DNA of 64,000 bases, from assembly GCF_040546585.1 (NCBI RefSeq), contig NZ_JBEPOC010000001.1:1054001-1118000 (forward strand). Reading direction: 5' to 3'. Under the pieces are notes generated by a model. The model did not search any database and was not told the origin of the DNA. It saw only the letters and a program-made list of their open reading frames with translations. The translations under genes were made by a program, and so were the position numbers. Source of the DNA: Marmoricola sp. OAE513. GTDB taxonomy: Bacteria; Actinomycetota; Actinomycetes; Propionibacteriales; Nocardioidaceae. Of this stretch, positions 31,448 through 40,303 are shown in pieces (the stretch's first letter is position 1; every line of letters begins with the position of its first letter).

Positions 31448-32547
31448 CAGACGGCACCATCGGGCAGGACCACCACCGAGCGCAGCACGTCACCGTGGTG
31501 CATCTTCTCGAAGGCGGCCTCGATGTCGGAGATGCCGATCTCCTCGGAGACGAAGGCATCGAGGTCGAGCCTGCCCTGGCGGTACAGATCGACGAGCAGC
31601 GGGAAGTCGCGCGAGGGCAGGCAGTCGCCGTACCAGCTGGACTTGAGCGAACCGCCGCGACCGAAGACGTCGATGAGCGGGATGTCGGGGATCTTCATGT
31701 CCGGGGTCGGGACACCGACCAGGACGACGGTGCCGGCGAGGTCGCGGGCGTAGAACGCCTGCTTCCAGGTCTCCGGACGGCCGACCGCGTCGATGACCAC
31801 GTCGGCACCGTTGCCGCCGGTGAGTCCCTGGATGGCCTCGACCACGTCTCCCGCTGATGCGTTGACGGTGTGCGTGGCGCCGAGGTTCTTCGCCCACTCG
31901 AGCTTCCGGTCGTCGAGGTCGACGGCGATGATCGTGCCGGCGCCCGCGAGCGCCGAGCCGGCGACCGCCGCGGCACCCACGCCGCCGCAGCCGATGACGG
32001 CGACCGAGGAACCGCGGCCGACGTTGCCGGTGTTGATCGCGGCGCCGAGTCCGGCCATCACGCCGCAGCCGAGCAGGCCGACGGCGGCCGCGCGGGCGTC
32101 CGGGTCGACCTTGGTGCACTGACCGGCCGCGACGAGCGTCTTCTCGATGAAGGCGCCGATACCGAGCGCCGGGGAGAGCTCGGTTCCGTCCTCCAACGTC
32201 ATCTTCTGCTTCGCGTTGTGGGTGGCGAAGCAGTACCAGGGCTCGCCTCGGTTGCAGGCACGACAGTTCCCGCAGACAGCGCGCCAGTTGAGGATCACGA
32301 AGTCACCGGGCGCGACGTCGGTGACGTCCGGGCCGACCGCCTCCACGATGCCGGCCGCCTCGTGGCCCAGCAGGAACGGGAACTCGTCGTTGATGCCGCC
32401 CTCGCGGTAGTGCAGGTCGGTGTGGCAGACCCCGCAGGCCTGGATCTTCACGACCGCCTCACCCGGGCCCGGGTCCGGCACGTTGATCGTGACGAGCTCG
32501 ACGGGGGCACCTGAGGAGCGGGCGATGACGCCCTTGACCTGCTGCAT
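31447..32547 (-). CDS. mscR: S-(hydroxymethyl)mycothiol dehydrogenase / S-nitrosomycothiol reductase
   Basis: This 366-residue zinc alcohol dehydrogenase of the MscR type oxidises the formaldehyde-mycothiol adduct and reduces S-nitrosomycothiol. It has the catalytic zinc region '[14 protein letters not shown]' and 'GHEAAGIVE', a structural zinc site '[15 protein letters not shown]', the NAD fold '[16 protein letters not shown]' and '[12 protein letters not shown]'. The start at 32547 gives the standard N-terminus with GAGAGGG upstream. It is the first gene of a three-gene coupled operon and diverges from the sigma-factor gene. Confidence 0.93.
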   Translation of the reverse strand: MQQVKGVIARSSGAPVELVTINVPDPGPGEAVVKIQACGVCHTDLHYREGGINDEFPFLLGHEAAGIVEAVGPDVTDVAPGDFVILNWRAVCGNCRACNRGEPWYCFATHNAKQKMTLEDGTELSPALGIGAFIEKTLVAAGQCTKVDPDARAAAVGLLGCGVMAGLGAAINTGNVGRGSSVAVIGCGGVGAAAVAGSALAGAGTIIAVDLDDRKLEWAKNLGATHTVNASAGDVVEAIQGLTGGNGADVVIDAVGRPETWKQAFYARDLAGTVVLVGVPTPDMKIPDIPLIDVFGRGGSLKSSWYGDCLPSRDFPLLVDLYRQGRLDLDAFVSEEIGISDIEAAFEKMHHGDVLRSVVVLPDGAV

Positions 32548-32590
32548 GGGGACGACCCTCTCAAAGCGCCCGATCTTTCTCCAGACCAGG

Positions 32591-32618
32591 TGCAACCTTT
32601 TCGCGTTTCGCCTCGTCT
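32591..32618 (+). promoter_or_regulatory. Candidate ECF-type promoter of the sigma-factor gene
   Basis: TGCAACC (-35-like, 32591-32597) and CGTCT (-10-like, 32614-32618) are separated by 16 bases, close to the AAC/CGTC spacing of actinobacterial ECF promoters. It lies directly upstream of the sigma-factor gene, so autoregulation is likely. Arms CGCCCGA and TCGGGCG flank it. Confidence 0.45.
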
Positions 32619-32641
32619 GGTCGGGCGAGAGGGGGTGCAGG

Positions 32642-33226
32642 ATGCTCACCAAGACTCGGATCCCAGACATGAGCGAGCCCACCATGACCCAAGCAGCAAC
32701 CGTGCGCGACGTCCGCGACCCCGGTGAATTCGCTGCGTGGATGGAGGCACGCCAGCAGAAGCTGTTGCGCACGGCGTACCTGCTGACCGGGAACGTCCAC
32801 GAGGCCGAGGACCTGGTGCAGACGGCGCTCGCCAAGGTCTACCTCGCGTGGGACCGCGTCTCCGCGGCACAGAACGTCGACGCCTACGCCCGCAAAATCC
32901 TCGTCAACGAGCACACCTCGATGTGGCGGCGGCTCTGGCGCCAGCGCGAGACCGTCAGCGACACCACGACGTACGACGTCCCGGTCGACGCCCAGGAGTA
33001 CGACGGCGTTGGCGCCGCGCTCTGGGAGAGCGTGAAGTCGCTGCCCGAGCGGCAGCGCGCGGTCGTCGTCCTGCGCTACTACGAACAGCTCTCCGAGAAG
33101 GAAGCCGCCGAGGCCCTCGGGGTCTCGGTCGGCACCATCAAGTCCCAGTCCAGCCGCGCGCTGGACACGCTGCGAGCCCAGCTCGGCTCGCGCACCGATC
33201 TCGCCGGATGGGAGGCCACCTCATGA
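32642..33226 (+). CDS. ECF sigma factor, SigE family
   Basis: The roughly 194-residue RNA polymerase sigma factor has only region 2 ('[21 protein letters not shown]', '[20 protein letters not shown]') and region 4 ('[30 protein letters not shown]'), the two-domain ECF form. The ATG at 32642 has an AGGGGG site seven bases upstream; ATGs at 32669 and 32684 are alternatives with weaker sites. It is joined to the next gene by an ATGA overlap, and that product probably controls it. A promoter of ECF type precedes it. Confidence 0.92.
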   Translation: MLTKTRIPDMSEPTMTQAATVRDVRDPGEFAAWMEARQQKLLRTAYLLTGNVHEAEDLVQTALAKVYLAWDRVSAAQNVDAYARKILVNEHTSMWRRLWRQRETVSDTTTYDVPVDAQEYDGVGAALWESVKSLPERQRAVVVLRYYEQLSEKEAAEALGVSVGTIKSQSSRALDTLRAQLGSRTDLAGWEATS

Positions 33227-34491
33227 CCCCGGCACCGAACACTCCGCACCGGCCGGAGGACGACCTCAGCACCACCCTCGCCCGCCAGGCCGACCGGTTC
33301 GCCCAGCGCGGTAACCCGCTCGAGCTCGAGCAGGTGATCGCCCGCGCCGGCGAGATCCGTCGCGGACGCCGGATGCGCGCGTCGATCGTGATGGCGGCTG
33401 TGGTGCTCGCGGTGGCGGTGCCGGTGGGGATCACGACGTTGAGCAACAACGACCCCAGCGGCTCGAAGCCGCCGTCGTTCACACAGGAGCGGAGGGACCA
33501 GAGCCCGCTCGCGCTGGGTGATCTGAAGGTCGGCAAGGCGCCCAAGACGGGTTACGTGGTCGATGGCGCCTGGAAGGGCCCGGCCGGTGACCTGACCCTG
33601 GGCACGGCGGACGACGCACCTGTCGCGGTCGCCGTGCTCGACGGCGGACTCCTCGTGGCGAGCCCGACCCTCGACGGTCCCCTCAAGGCCTCGTTCATCG
33701 ACGAGAGCGGCAAGACCGTGAACACGTGGCCGATGGACGGCTACAGCTTCGCGGTCTCGGCGGACGGAAACGTGGGTGCGTTCATGGCGCCCGACGGCAT
33801 CCCGATGGTCGTGCAGGACGCGGGCTCGCGTTCGTACGAGCTGCCGAAGATCGCTTCCGGCGGCGACTCGCTGGACGTCGCCGCCGTCGTCGGGGACAAC
33901 TGCTCCGGCCGCGGCGAGGATGCCCTGTGCACCGTGACCGTGAACAGCTCGGGCGAGGAGCCCAAGGTCTGGCTGTCGACGCGCTACGGCAAGGCAGAGC
34001 AGATCGACGGCCCCTACCGGAAGCTCGTGGCAGCCGACCCGAACACCGGCTACACGGCAGGCATCACCGAGCTCAAGGACGACCTGTCGACCTGCTCGGC
34101 GGTCCACGACAATTCCTTCCAGGATGACCAGCTGATCGGCAAGGAGCTGTGGAGCACGTGCCAGTACCGGTTGCTCTCGTTCTCACCGGACGGCAAGTAC
34201 GTGCTCGGCACAGGCTCGGTGGGTTCTGGCAACGGCGACAGCTCGCTGACGGTCCTGGAGGCCGACACCGGCAAGGTCGTGCTCGACCTGGACGCCGCTG
34301 ACAACGCCGTGATCCCCGGTGTCGTCTGGGAGGACAGCACCCACCTGCTCGTCAACCTCCTCGACACCGGCAGGGCCGGCATCGAGCGGGTCTCGGTCAA
34401 GGGCACGCGCGAGTACGCCGTCCCGCCGGTGACCGTGCCGGACGCGACCATCTCCGCGTTCAAGCTGCCGGTCCTCGGAGCGGCGCGCTGA
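33223..34491 (+). CDS. Membrane-anchored WD40-like protein, probable anti-sigma partner
   Basis: The 422 residues begin with about 50 cytoplasmic residues ('DDLSTTLARQADRFAQRGNP'), one membrane helix (about 55-75) and a large extracytoplasmic part whose repeated beta-strand pattern ('VAVLDGGLLVASPTLDG', 'FSPDGKYVLGTG') looks like a beta-propeller. Such proteins follow SigE-family genes and are thought to bind the sigma factor at the membrane, but no zinc-finger anti-sigma motif is visible. ATGA overlap with the sigma gene shows coupled translation. Function is inferred from context. Confidence 0.8.
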   Translation: MTPAPNTPHRPEDDLSTTLARQADRFAQRGNPLELEQVIARAGEIRRGRRMRASIVMAAVVLAVAVPVGITTLSNNDPSGSKPPSFTQERRDQSPLALGDLKVGKAPKTGYVVDGAWKGPAGDLTLGTADDAPVAVAVLDGGLLVASPTLDGPLKASFIDESGKTVNTWPMDGYSFAVSADGNVGAFMAPDGIPMVVQDAGSRSYELPKIASGGDSLDVAAVVGDNCSGRGEDALCTVTVNSSGEEPKVWLSTRYGKAEQIDGPYRKLVAADPNTGYTAGITELKDDLSTCSAVHDNSFQDDQLIGKELWSTCQYRLLSFSPDGKYVLGTGSVGSGNGDSSLTVLEADTGKVVLDLDAADNAVIPGVVWEDSTHLLVNLLDTGRAGIERVSVKGTREYAVPPVTVPDATISAFKLPVLGAAR

Positions 34492-34499
34492 CCCACCGC

Positions 34500-34523
34500 T
34501 GAGCCTCGTCCCGGGGAGGCTCA
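34500..34523. terminator. Bidirectional terminator-like hairpin
   Basis: TGAGCCTC and GAGGCTCA form an 8-bp stem between the convergent ends of the anti-sigma-like gene and tsaD. There is no T-run on either side. It could serve both genes. Confidence 0.5.
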
Positions 34524-34535
34524 GAGCCCGACGCG

Positions 34536-35585
34536 TCAGTTGAGGATGTGACTGACGAGCATCGATGAATCGGCCGGGAGGTCGAGCGCCGACGGCGTTC
34601 GACCTCTCGCGACCATCTCCGACCCGAGCGCCGCAACCATCGCGCCGTTGTCGGTGCACAGGCCCGGCCGCGGCACCCGCACGCGGATGCCCTTCGCGGT
34701 CGCCCGCTCCTCGGCCACGTAGCGCAGCCGCGAGTTCGCCGCGACGCCACCACCGATGAGGATGTCCTCGATGCCCTCGGTCGCGGCCGCGTCGATGGCC
34801 TTGCGGACGAGCACGTCGACGACGGCCTCCTGGAACGCCGCGGCGACGTCGGGCACGGGGACCGGCTCGCCGCTGGCCTCGCGCGCCTCGACCCAGCGGG
34901 CGACCGCGGTCTTCAGGCCGGAGAACGAGAAGTCGAAGCGGTGCCGCTCGAGGTCCTTGCGTGAGGTGAGCCCGCGCGGGAAGTCGATGGCGACGCTGTT
35001 GCCCTCGCGTGCCACCCGGTCGATGTGCGGACCGCCCGGGAACGGAAGGCCGAGCAGCCGGGCGACCTTGTCGAAGGCCTCCCCCGCGGCGTCGTCGATG
35101 GTCGCGCCGAGCGGGGTGACCGACTGGGTGACGTCGTCGACGCGGAGCAGGGATGAGTGTCCGCCCGAGACGAGCAGTGCCAGGCACGGGTCGGGGAGCG
35201 CGCCGTGCTCGAGCTGGTCGACCGCGACGTGCGAGGCCAGGTGGTTGACGCCGTACAACGGCTTCTCCAGCGCGATGGCCAGCGCCTTCGCAGCGGCGAC
35301 TCCGACCAGCAGCGCACCCGCGAGACCCGGTCCCGATGTCACCGCGATCGCGTCGACATCGGCCAGCGCGATGCCCGCGGTGTCGCAGGCGCGTTCCAGT
35401 GTCGGGACCATCGCCTCGAGGTGCGCGCGCGAGGCGACCTCGGGGACGACGCCGCCGAAGCGCGCGTGCTCCTCGACCGAGGACGCCACTGCGTCCGCCA
35501 GCAAGGTGTGCCCGCGGACGATGCCGATGCCGGTCTCGTCGCACGAGGTCTCGATGCCCAGGACCAGGGGTTCGTTCTTGCTCAC
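34536..35585 (-). CDS. tsaD: tRNA threonylcarbamoyltransferase catalytic subunit TsaD
   Basis: TsaD transfers the threonylcarbamoyl group to A37 of ANN-decoding tRNAs, with TsaB and TsaE. The 349 residues have the ASKHA fold '[15 protein letters not shown]', the metal His pair in '[11 protein letters not shown]', '[11 protein letters not shown]' and the C-terminal '[12 protein letters not shown]' with 'TDNGAMVA'. The GTG at 35585 overlaps the rimI stop as GTGA, so the whole tsa block is coupled. Confidence 0.96.
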   Translation of the reverse strand: MSKNEPLVLGIETSCDETGIGIVRGHTLLADAVASSVEEHARFGGVVPEVASRAHLEAMVPTLERACDTAGIALADVDAIAVTSGPGLAGALLVGVAAAKALAIALEKPLYGVNHLASHVAVDQLEHGALPDPCLALLVSGGHSSLLRVDDVTQSVTPLGATIDDAAGEAFDKVARLLGLPFPGGPHIDRVAREGNSVAIDFPRGLTSRKDLERHRFDFSFSGLKTAVARWVEAREASGEPVPVPDVAAAFQEAVVDVLVRKAIDAAATEGIEDILIGGGVAANSRLRYVAEERATAKGIRVRVPRPGLCTDNGAMVAALGSEMVARGRTPSALDLPADSSMLVSHILN

Positions 35586-36043
35586 GAGCGACCTCCGCAG
35601 CCCGCGACCAACGGCAGCCGCATCACGACGGCATCCACACCGTCCTTGTAGTAACGGGCCCGGCGGTCGATCTCGACGAAGGCCTTGGCCGCGTAGAAGG
35701 ACAGCGCGCCGTGGTTGTCCGCCCGCACCTCCAGCAGCATCCGGTCCGCGCCGGTGCTCGGCGCGTGCGCGACGACCGCGTCGAGCAGCGCCGAGGCGAT
35801 GCCCTGACGACGTGCGCCGGTGGCCACCCCGATCCGCTGCAGCTCGGCGATGTCGCCGGCGTACGAGGCGACGGCGTAGCCGTTGAGGCTGCCGCCGTCC
35901 TCGGAGACCAGGTACTGGATGGTGGGCAGGTCGCCGGTGACGCCGTCCTCGACGAGCGCGGCGCTCCAGGCGTCCACGCCCTGGCACTCAGCCTCGAGCA
36001 CGGCGATCGCGCCCGCGTCCGCGGGGTTCGCCGGGCGGATCAC
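35582..36043 (-). CDS. rimI: Ribosomal protein S18-alanine N-acetyltransferase RimI
   Basis: This 153-residue GNAT enzyme has '[21 protein letters not shown]' at the N-terminus, the acetyl-CoA motif '[20 protein letters not shown]' and the typical end '[22 protein letters not shown]'. RimI acetylates the N-terminus of ribosomal protein S18 and is often linked to tsaB and tsaD. The GTG at 36043 overlaps the tsaB stop as GTGA, as does its own stop with the tsaD start. Confidence 0.94.
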   Translation of the reverse strand: MIRPANPADAGAIAVLEAECQGVDAWSAALVEDGVTGDLPTIQYLVSEDGGSLNGYAVASYAGDIAELQRIGVATGARRQGIASALLDAVVAHAPSTGADRMLLEVRADNHGALSFYAAKAFVEIDRRARYYKDGVDAVVMRLPLVAGCGGRS

Positions 36044-36672
36044 GTCGTCACCTTCTCGGGGGCGCTCGACTCGACCGCGTCCGGGCGACGCAGGTACAGC
36101 GGGTCGGGGTCGAGCAGCTCGAAGCGCTCGCGCACGACCACGTCGGCCAGCACCGCGGCGTCGGGGTGCTCGGGACCGGCGGCGTTCGGGAAGGCGTCGG
36201 GGTAGAGCAGGGCGCCGCGCCCGATGACCAGCTGGTCGGTGGCGACGTCGGCCGGCTTCACGACCTCCGGTCCGCCGACGCGCTGCCGGCTCGCGTACGC
36301 CGCGAGGTAGACCTCCTTGCGGCGGGCGTCGGTCGCGATCAGGAACTCGTCGTGCCCGGCATCCATCGCCTCGGCGGCGAGGATGTCGAGCGAGCAGACG
36401 CCGTACACCGGGATGCCCAGGGCCATCGCCATCGTGCGCGCGGTGACCAGGCCGACCCGCAGGCCGGTGAACGGACCCGGGCCGACACCCACGGCCACGG
36501 CGGTGACGTCGCGGCTGGTGGCAGCGGCGGTGGCGAGCACGTCCGCGATCCCGGGCGCCAGCATCTCGCCGTGCTTCATCGACTCCGAGGAGGAGTACTC
36601 CGCGACCACGCGGTCCCCGTCGTGCAGGGCCACGGTGACGTGCGGCGTCGCGGTGTCGAAGGCGAGGAGCAT
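36040..36672 (-). CDS. tsaB: tRNA threonylcarbamoyladenosine complex subunit TsaB
   Basis: The 210-residue ASKHA-fold scaffold of the t6A complex shows 'LLAFDTATPHVTVAL', 'AVGVGPGPFTGLRVGL' and 'VCSLDILAAEA'. It binds TsaD and TsaE and has no catalytic residues of its own. It sits between the GNAT-TsaE fusion gene (9-base gap) and rimI (overlap), so TsaE, TsaB and TsaD are made from one transcript. Confidence 0.95.
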   Translation of the reverse strand: MLLAFDTATPHVTVALHDGDRVVAEYSSSESMKHGEMLAPGIADVLATAAATSRDVTAVAVGVGPGPFTGLRVGLVTARTMAMALGIPVYGVCSLDILAAEAMDAGHDEFLIATDARRKEVYLAAYASRQRVGGPEVVKPADVATDQLVIGRGALLYPDAFPNAAGPEHPDAAVLADVVVRERFELLDPDPLYLRRPDAVESSAPEKVTT

Positions 36673-36681
36673 CTGACGAGG

Positions 36682-37605
36682 TTATCGAAGGGCCGCAGCG
36701 AGGTCGCCAGCGGCGAGGACCGGGATCCAGCGCCGGCCCACCGGAGTCACGGTCAGGGTTCGTACGTCGTCCGCTGCGCGCTCCAGGCGGAGCTCGAGCC
36801 GGTCGCTCGCGAGAGCCTCGGCCAGGCCGCTCCCCCACTCCACGACGGTGACGGCCTCGTCGAGGTCGGTGTCGAGGTCGAGGTCGTCCAGCTCCGCAGA
36901 GTCACCCAGCCGGTAGGCGTCGACGTGCACCAGCTCGGGACCGTCGCCCAGCGACGGGTGCACCCGGGCGATCACGAAGGTCGGCGACGTCACCGGACCG
37001 CGGACGCCGAGGCCCTCGCCGAGCCCCTGGGTGAAGGTGGTCTTCCCGGCACCGAGGTCGCCGGTGAGGATGAGCAGGTCCCCGGCCGCGAGCTGCCCGC
37101 CGAGCCGTCGTCCTACGTCCTTCGTGTCCTCGGGAGCCGGAAGATCGACGGCAGCAGGGAGGAGACGGAGCATGTCGAGCCGGGTGCCGTCACGGGCGGC
37201 CTCGACGTACCCGTTCTGCTGCCAGAAGCGCACCGTCGCCGGCAGCTCGGAGCGTGCCTCGAGCCGCAGGCCGACCTTGCCACGAGCCTCGGCGACCAGA
37301 GCGGCCCGGTAGGCCAGCAGGCCGGCGATGCCGTCGCCCCGGGCGGACTCGACCACTCCGACGCGCCGGAGCCCGAGCAGCGGACCCTCGTCGGCGAAGA
37401 GGAGCGTGCCGACCGGCTCGTCGTCGTGCACGGCGATCAGACCGCCGTGGGCAGCGAGCGCGGCGGACACGGTCCCGAGCGTCTCGTCCATCGCGGTTGC
37501 CGGCGGGTCCAGGACCGGGCGGTCGGCGAAGGATGCATGGATCAGCGCGAGCACGTCCTCGGCCCGTTCGGCACCGACCTCCCTGATGTCGGTCACACCA
37601 GTCAC
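36682..37605 (-). CDS. tsaE: GNAT acetyltransferase fused to TsaE ATPase
   Basis: The 307 residues contain two enzymes. Residues 1-150 are a GNAT domain with acetyl-CoA motif 'RVGVVESARGDGIAGLLAYR'. Residues 155-307 are TsaE, the P-loop ATPase of the t6A complex, with Walker A GDLGAGKTT at 182-190 and 'VTSPTFVIARVHPS', 'LVHVDAYRLGD'. TsaE normally stands alone at about 150 residues. The GTG at 37605 overlaps the alr stop as GTGA and gives the full GNAT domain. The target of the GNAT part is unknown. Confidence 0.92.
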   Translation of the reverse strand: MTGVTDIREVGAERAEDVLALIHASFADRPVLDPPATAMDETLGTVSAALAAHGGLIAVHDDEPVGTLLFADEGPLLGLRRVGVVESARGDGIAGLLAYRAALVAEARGKVGLRLEARSELPATVRFWQQNGYVEAARDGTRLDMLRLLPAAVDLPAPEDTKDVGRRLGGQLAAGDLLILTGDLGAGKTTFTQGLGEGLGVRGPVTSPTFVIARVHPSLGDGPELVHVDAYRLGDSAELDDLDLDTDLDEAVTVVEWGSGLAEALASDRLELRLERAADDVRTLTVTPVGRRWIPVLAAGDLAAALR

Positions 37606-38777
37606 ACCAGGGACCCGTCGTCGTCGGTCCAGCGACGCTCGGCCCGTCCGGCGTTCCCTCCGATCCGGGTGACGATCTCGTAGGAGATCGTGCCGCACCA
37701 CTCGGCCCACTCCTGGGCCGTCGGCTCACCGCCCGTGCCGGGCCCGAACATCACGACCTCGTCGCCCGCGACGGTGCCGCGCGGCACCTCCACGACGACC
37801 TGGTCCATGCACACGGTGCCGAGGAGCCGACCGCGGCGACCGCGGGCGAACACCTGCGCCGTCGAGGAGGCGTGCCGGGGGATGCCGTCGCCGTAGCCGA
37901 GCGGGACCAGCGCGACCCGCATCGGCTGATCGACGGTGAAGGTGTGCCCGTAGGAGACCGCGTCCCCCGGTGCGAGGTCCTTGGTCAGGGCGGCGCGGGC
38001 GTGCACGGTCATGGCCGGGACGATGCCGAGCTCATCGGCCGGGATGACGGCAGGAGCCGGCGAGAGCCCGTACGCCGCGATGCCGAACCGGACCAGGTCG
38101 TACCAGGCGCTCGGACGTAGCAGCGCTGCGGCCGAATTCGCCAGGTGCCGCACCTCCGGCTCGAGACCCGCCTTCTCGGCAACCGCGAGAGCGGCCTCGA
38201 AGTTCGCCTCCTGCTCGTCGTTCGCCTCGTGCTCGGGCTGGTCGGCGCAGGCCAGGTGCGACCAGATGCCGGCGACCTTGACGTGCCCGTCGACCTCGGC
38301 CGTCCGGGCGGCGGTGATGAGCGCGGGCCAGGCCTGCAGCGGCGCACCCCCGCGCGAGAGACCGGTGTCGACCTTGAGGTGCACGCGGGCCTGGCGACCG
38401 GCCGCCTTGGCACCCTCGACGATCTCCCCGAGCTGCTCGATCGAGTACGCCGCCACGTCGACGTCGGCCTCGATGAGGGGTGCGAAGTCCTCGCCGGGCA
38501 TGGCGAGCCAGGCCAGGATGCGACCGGTGTCACCGTCACCGCGCAGGTCGAGCGCCTCGTCGCGGTCGGCCACCCCGAGCCAGGTCGCACCGCCGGCGCG
38601 GGCTGCTCGGGCACTCCCGAAGAGACCGTGGCCGTAGCCGTCGGCCTTGACCACGACCATCACGGCCGGACCGTCGGTGCTCGCGGCGACCGCGTCGCAC
38701 AGGTTCTCGACGTTGCGCTGGATGACGCTGAGGTCGACGACGATCTCGGCGCGGCGGTACTCCTCGTGGCTGCTCAT
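37602..38777 (-). CDS. alr: Alanine racemase
   Basis: Alr makes D-alanine for peptidoglycan, using PLP. Of 391 residues, the cofactor Lys is K44 in 'VVVKADGYGHG', and the second-subunit Tyr region is marked by 'VSYGHTFTVDQPMRVALVPLGYGDGIPR' and 'LLGTVCMDQVVVEVP'. The ATG at 38777 was chosen because it follows an AAGGA site and gives the usual length. The gene starts the tsaE-tsaB-rimI-tsaD coupled series and lies downstream of nnrD. Confidence 0.96.
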   Translation of the reverse strand: MSSHEEYRRAEIVVDLSVIQRNVENLCDAVAASTDGPAVMVVVKADGYGHGLFGSARAARAGGATWLGVADRDEALDLRGDGDTGRILAWLAMPGEDFAPLIEADVDVAAYSIEQLGEIVEGAKAAGRQARVHLKVDTGLSRGGAPLQAWPALITAARTAEVDGHVKVAGIWSHLACADQPEHEANDEQEANFEAALAVAEKAGLEPEVRHLANSAAALLRPSAWYDLVRFGIAAYGLSPAPAVIPADELGIVPAMTVHARAALTKDLAPGDAVSYGHTFTVDQPMRVALVPLGYGDGIPRHASSTAQVFARGRRGRLLGTVCMDQVVVEVPRGTVAGDEVVMFGPGTGGEPTAQEWAEWCGTISYEIVTRIGGNAGRAERRWTDDDGSLV

Positions 38778-38808
38778 GGTGACGACATCCTTCCACCCGG
38801 CCCGAAAG

Positions 38809-40185
38809 TCAGCCCAGGAGGTCGCCCACGACGGCACCGATCGCGTCGGCGACGGCCTCAGGGGTCACCGGCCCGCCGCCGCCCGCCTGCACCGCTGCGG
38901 CCCCGTGCAGCCAGGACCCGACCGAGGCGGCGTCGAACGGGTCGAGGCCTGCGGCGAGCAGCGCACCCACCACGCCGGCCAGGACGTCACCGGCCCCGGC
39001 GACGGCCAACCACGGCAGCCCGCTGGTGGTCACCCGGGCACGACCGTCGGGACGGGCGGTGATCGAGTGCCGCCCCTTGAGCAGGACGACCGCCCCGAAA
39101 CGCTCGGCCGCAGCACGAGCGTGAGCGAGCTGGGCGGCCTCGACCTCGGCGCGGTCGACGCCGAGCAGGGAGGCGAGCTCGCCCGCGTGCGGGGTCAGCA
39201 CGAGATCCCCGGTGCCGGCGGGCGGCAGGTGGGCGAGCGCGTCGGCATCGACCACCGTCGGCACGCCGTCCTCCAGGGCGCGGGCCAGGGCCGCCTCCGC
39301 CTGGTCGTGCCCGCCGGATCCGACGACCCAGGCCTGCACGCGACCCTCGCCGACCACGACGCCGGGGTGTCGTGCCCGGACGGCGTCCACCGCGGCGCCG
39401 ACGTACCGGACCATGCCGGCGAGACCGCCGGCAGCACCGGAGGTGCAGAGCACGGCGGCGCCGGGGTAGGCGTCAGAACCGGCGCTCACACCGACGACAC
39501 CGCGGGTGTACTTGTGCGCTGCCGCCTCCGGTCGCGGCAGCAGCGCGGCCACGTCGGCCGCCTGCAGCGCCTCGATGGGGGCAGGCGGCAGGGGCAGCTC
39601 GAGGTCGACCAGCGTGACGACGCCGCACGCCTGCGCGGCCGGATCGACGAGATGACAGATCTTGTGGGTGCCGAAGGTGACCGTGACGTCGGCACGCACG
39701 TGCGGCCCGTCGAGCTCACCGGTGTCGACCCCGACCCCCGAGGGCACGTCCACCGCGACCACCGGAACACTGTCGAAGAGCGCGAGCGCGGCCGCGGCAT
39801 CGGGGCGCAGCCCGGGTCGGCCCCCGATGCCGACGATGCCGTCGACGAGCACGTCAGGGCGTCGAGCGTCCGGTGCCGCGACCACCTCGCCGTACCCGGC
39901 CTTCAGCGCCGCCAGCCCGCCGGCGTGCACCGTTTCCGAGAGCAGCACCGCCTGGACCCGCGCTCCGCGCCGCGCCAGCGCCGCGCCGGCGTACAGGGCG
40001 TCGCCGCCGTTGTCACCGGAACCGACCAGCAGCAGCACGTCGCGGCCGTAGACCCCGCCCAGCAGGTCCGCGATCGCGACCGCCAAGCCGTGGGCCGCCC
40101 GCTGCATCAAGGCACCCTCGGGCACCCGCGCGAGCACCGCGTCCTCAGCCCGCCGCACCTGGTCCACCGTGTGTGCTCGTCGCAT
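38809..40185 (-). CDS. nnrD: Bifunctional NAD(P)H-hydrate epimerase/dehydratase
   Basis: This repair enzyme restores NAD(P)H from its hydrated forms. Of 458 residues, the N-terminal YjeF_N epimerase (about 1-205) includes 'LLLVGSGDNGGDALYAGAAL' and 'VVAVDVPSGVGVDTG'. The C-terminal dehydratase (about 215-458) includes 'KYTRGVVGVSAGSDAYPGAA', 'VVDADAL', 'LTPHAGELASLL' and 'AGAGDVLAGVVGALLAAG'. In related actinobacteria it normally lies directly beside acpS; here a DUF559-type gene with two palindromes separates them. Confidence 0.95.
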   Translation of the reverse strand: MRRAHTVDQVRRAEDAVLARVPEGALMQRAAHGLAVAIADLLGGVYGRDVLLLVGSGDNGGDALYAGAALARRGARVQAVLLSETVHAGGLAALKAGYGEVVAAPDARRPDVLVDGIVGIGGRPGLRPDAAAALALFDSVPVVAVDVPSGVGVDTGELDGPHVRADVTVTFGTHKICHLVDPAAQACGVVTLVDLELPLPPAPIEALQAADVAALLPRPEAAAHKYTRGVVGVSAGSDAYPGAAVLCTSGAAGGLAGMVRYVGAAVDAVRARHPGVVVGEGRVQAWVVGSGGHDQAEAALARALEDGVPTVVDADALAHLPPAGTGDLVLTPHAGELASLLGVDRAEVEAAQLAHARAAAERFGAVVLLKGRHSITARPDGRARVTTSGLPWLAVAGAGDVLAGVVGALLAAGLDPFDAASVGSWLHGAAAVQAGGGGPVTPEAVADAIGAVVGDLLG

Positions 40186-40199
40186 CCCCCAACGCTATC

Positions 40200-40247
40200 G
40201 GTCGTGTGCCTGAGAACGCGCCATAGCGCGTCCTGGGGCACACGACC
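40200..40247. repeat. Palindromic element copy B
   Basis: Imperfect 20-bp arms (three mismatches) surround a CCATAG centre. The right arm CGCGTCCTGGGGCACAC is identical to that of copy C. It lies in the divergent gap between nnrD and the DUF559-like gene, about 15 bases from the nnrD start. Confidence 0.8.
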
Positions 40248-40303
40248 CGAGATCTGTGGAGGGTTGACGTCGAGACATGGTCCGGTCCCTCACGATCTGC
40301 GCC

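Noticed and set aside
34500-34523. Fourth copy of the GTGTGCC palindrome
   Set aside because: The stem sequence TGAGCCTC is unrelated; it looks like an ordinary terminator between convergent genes.
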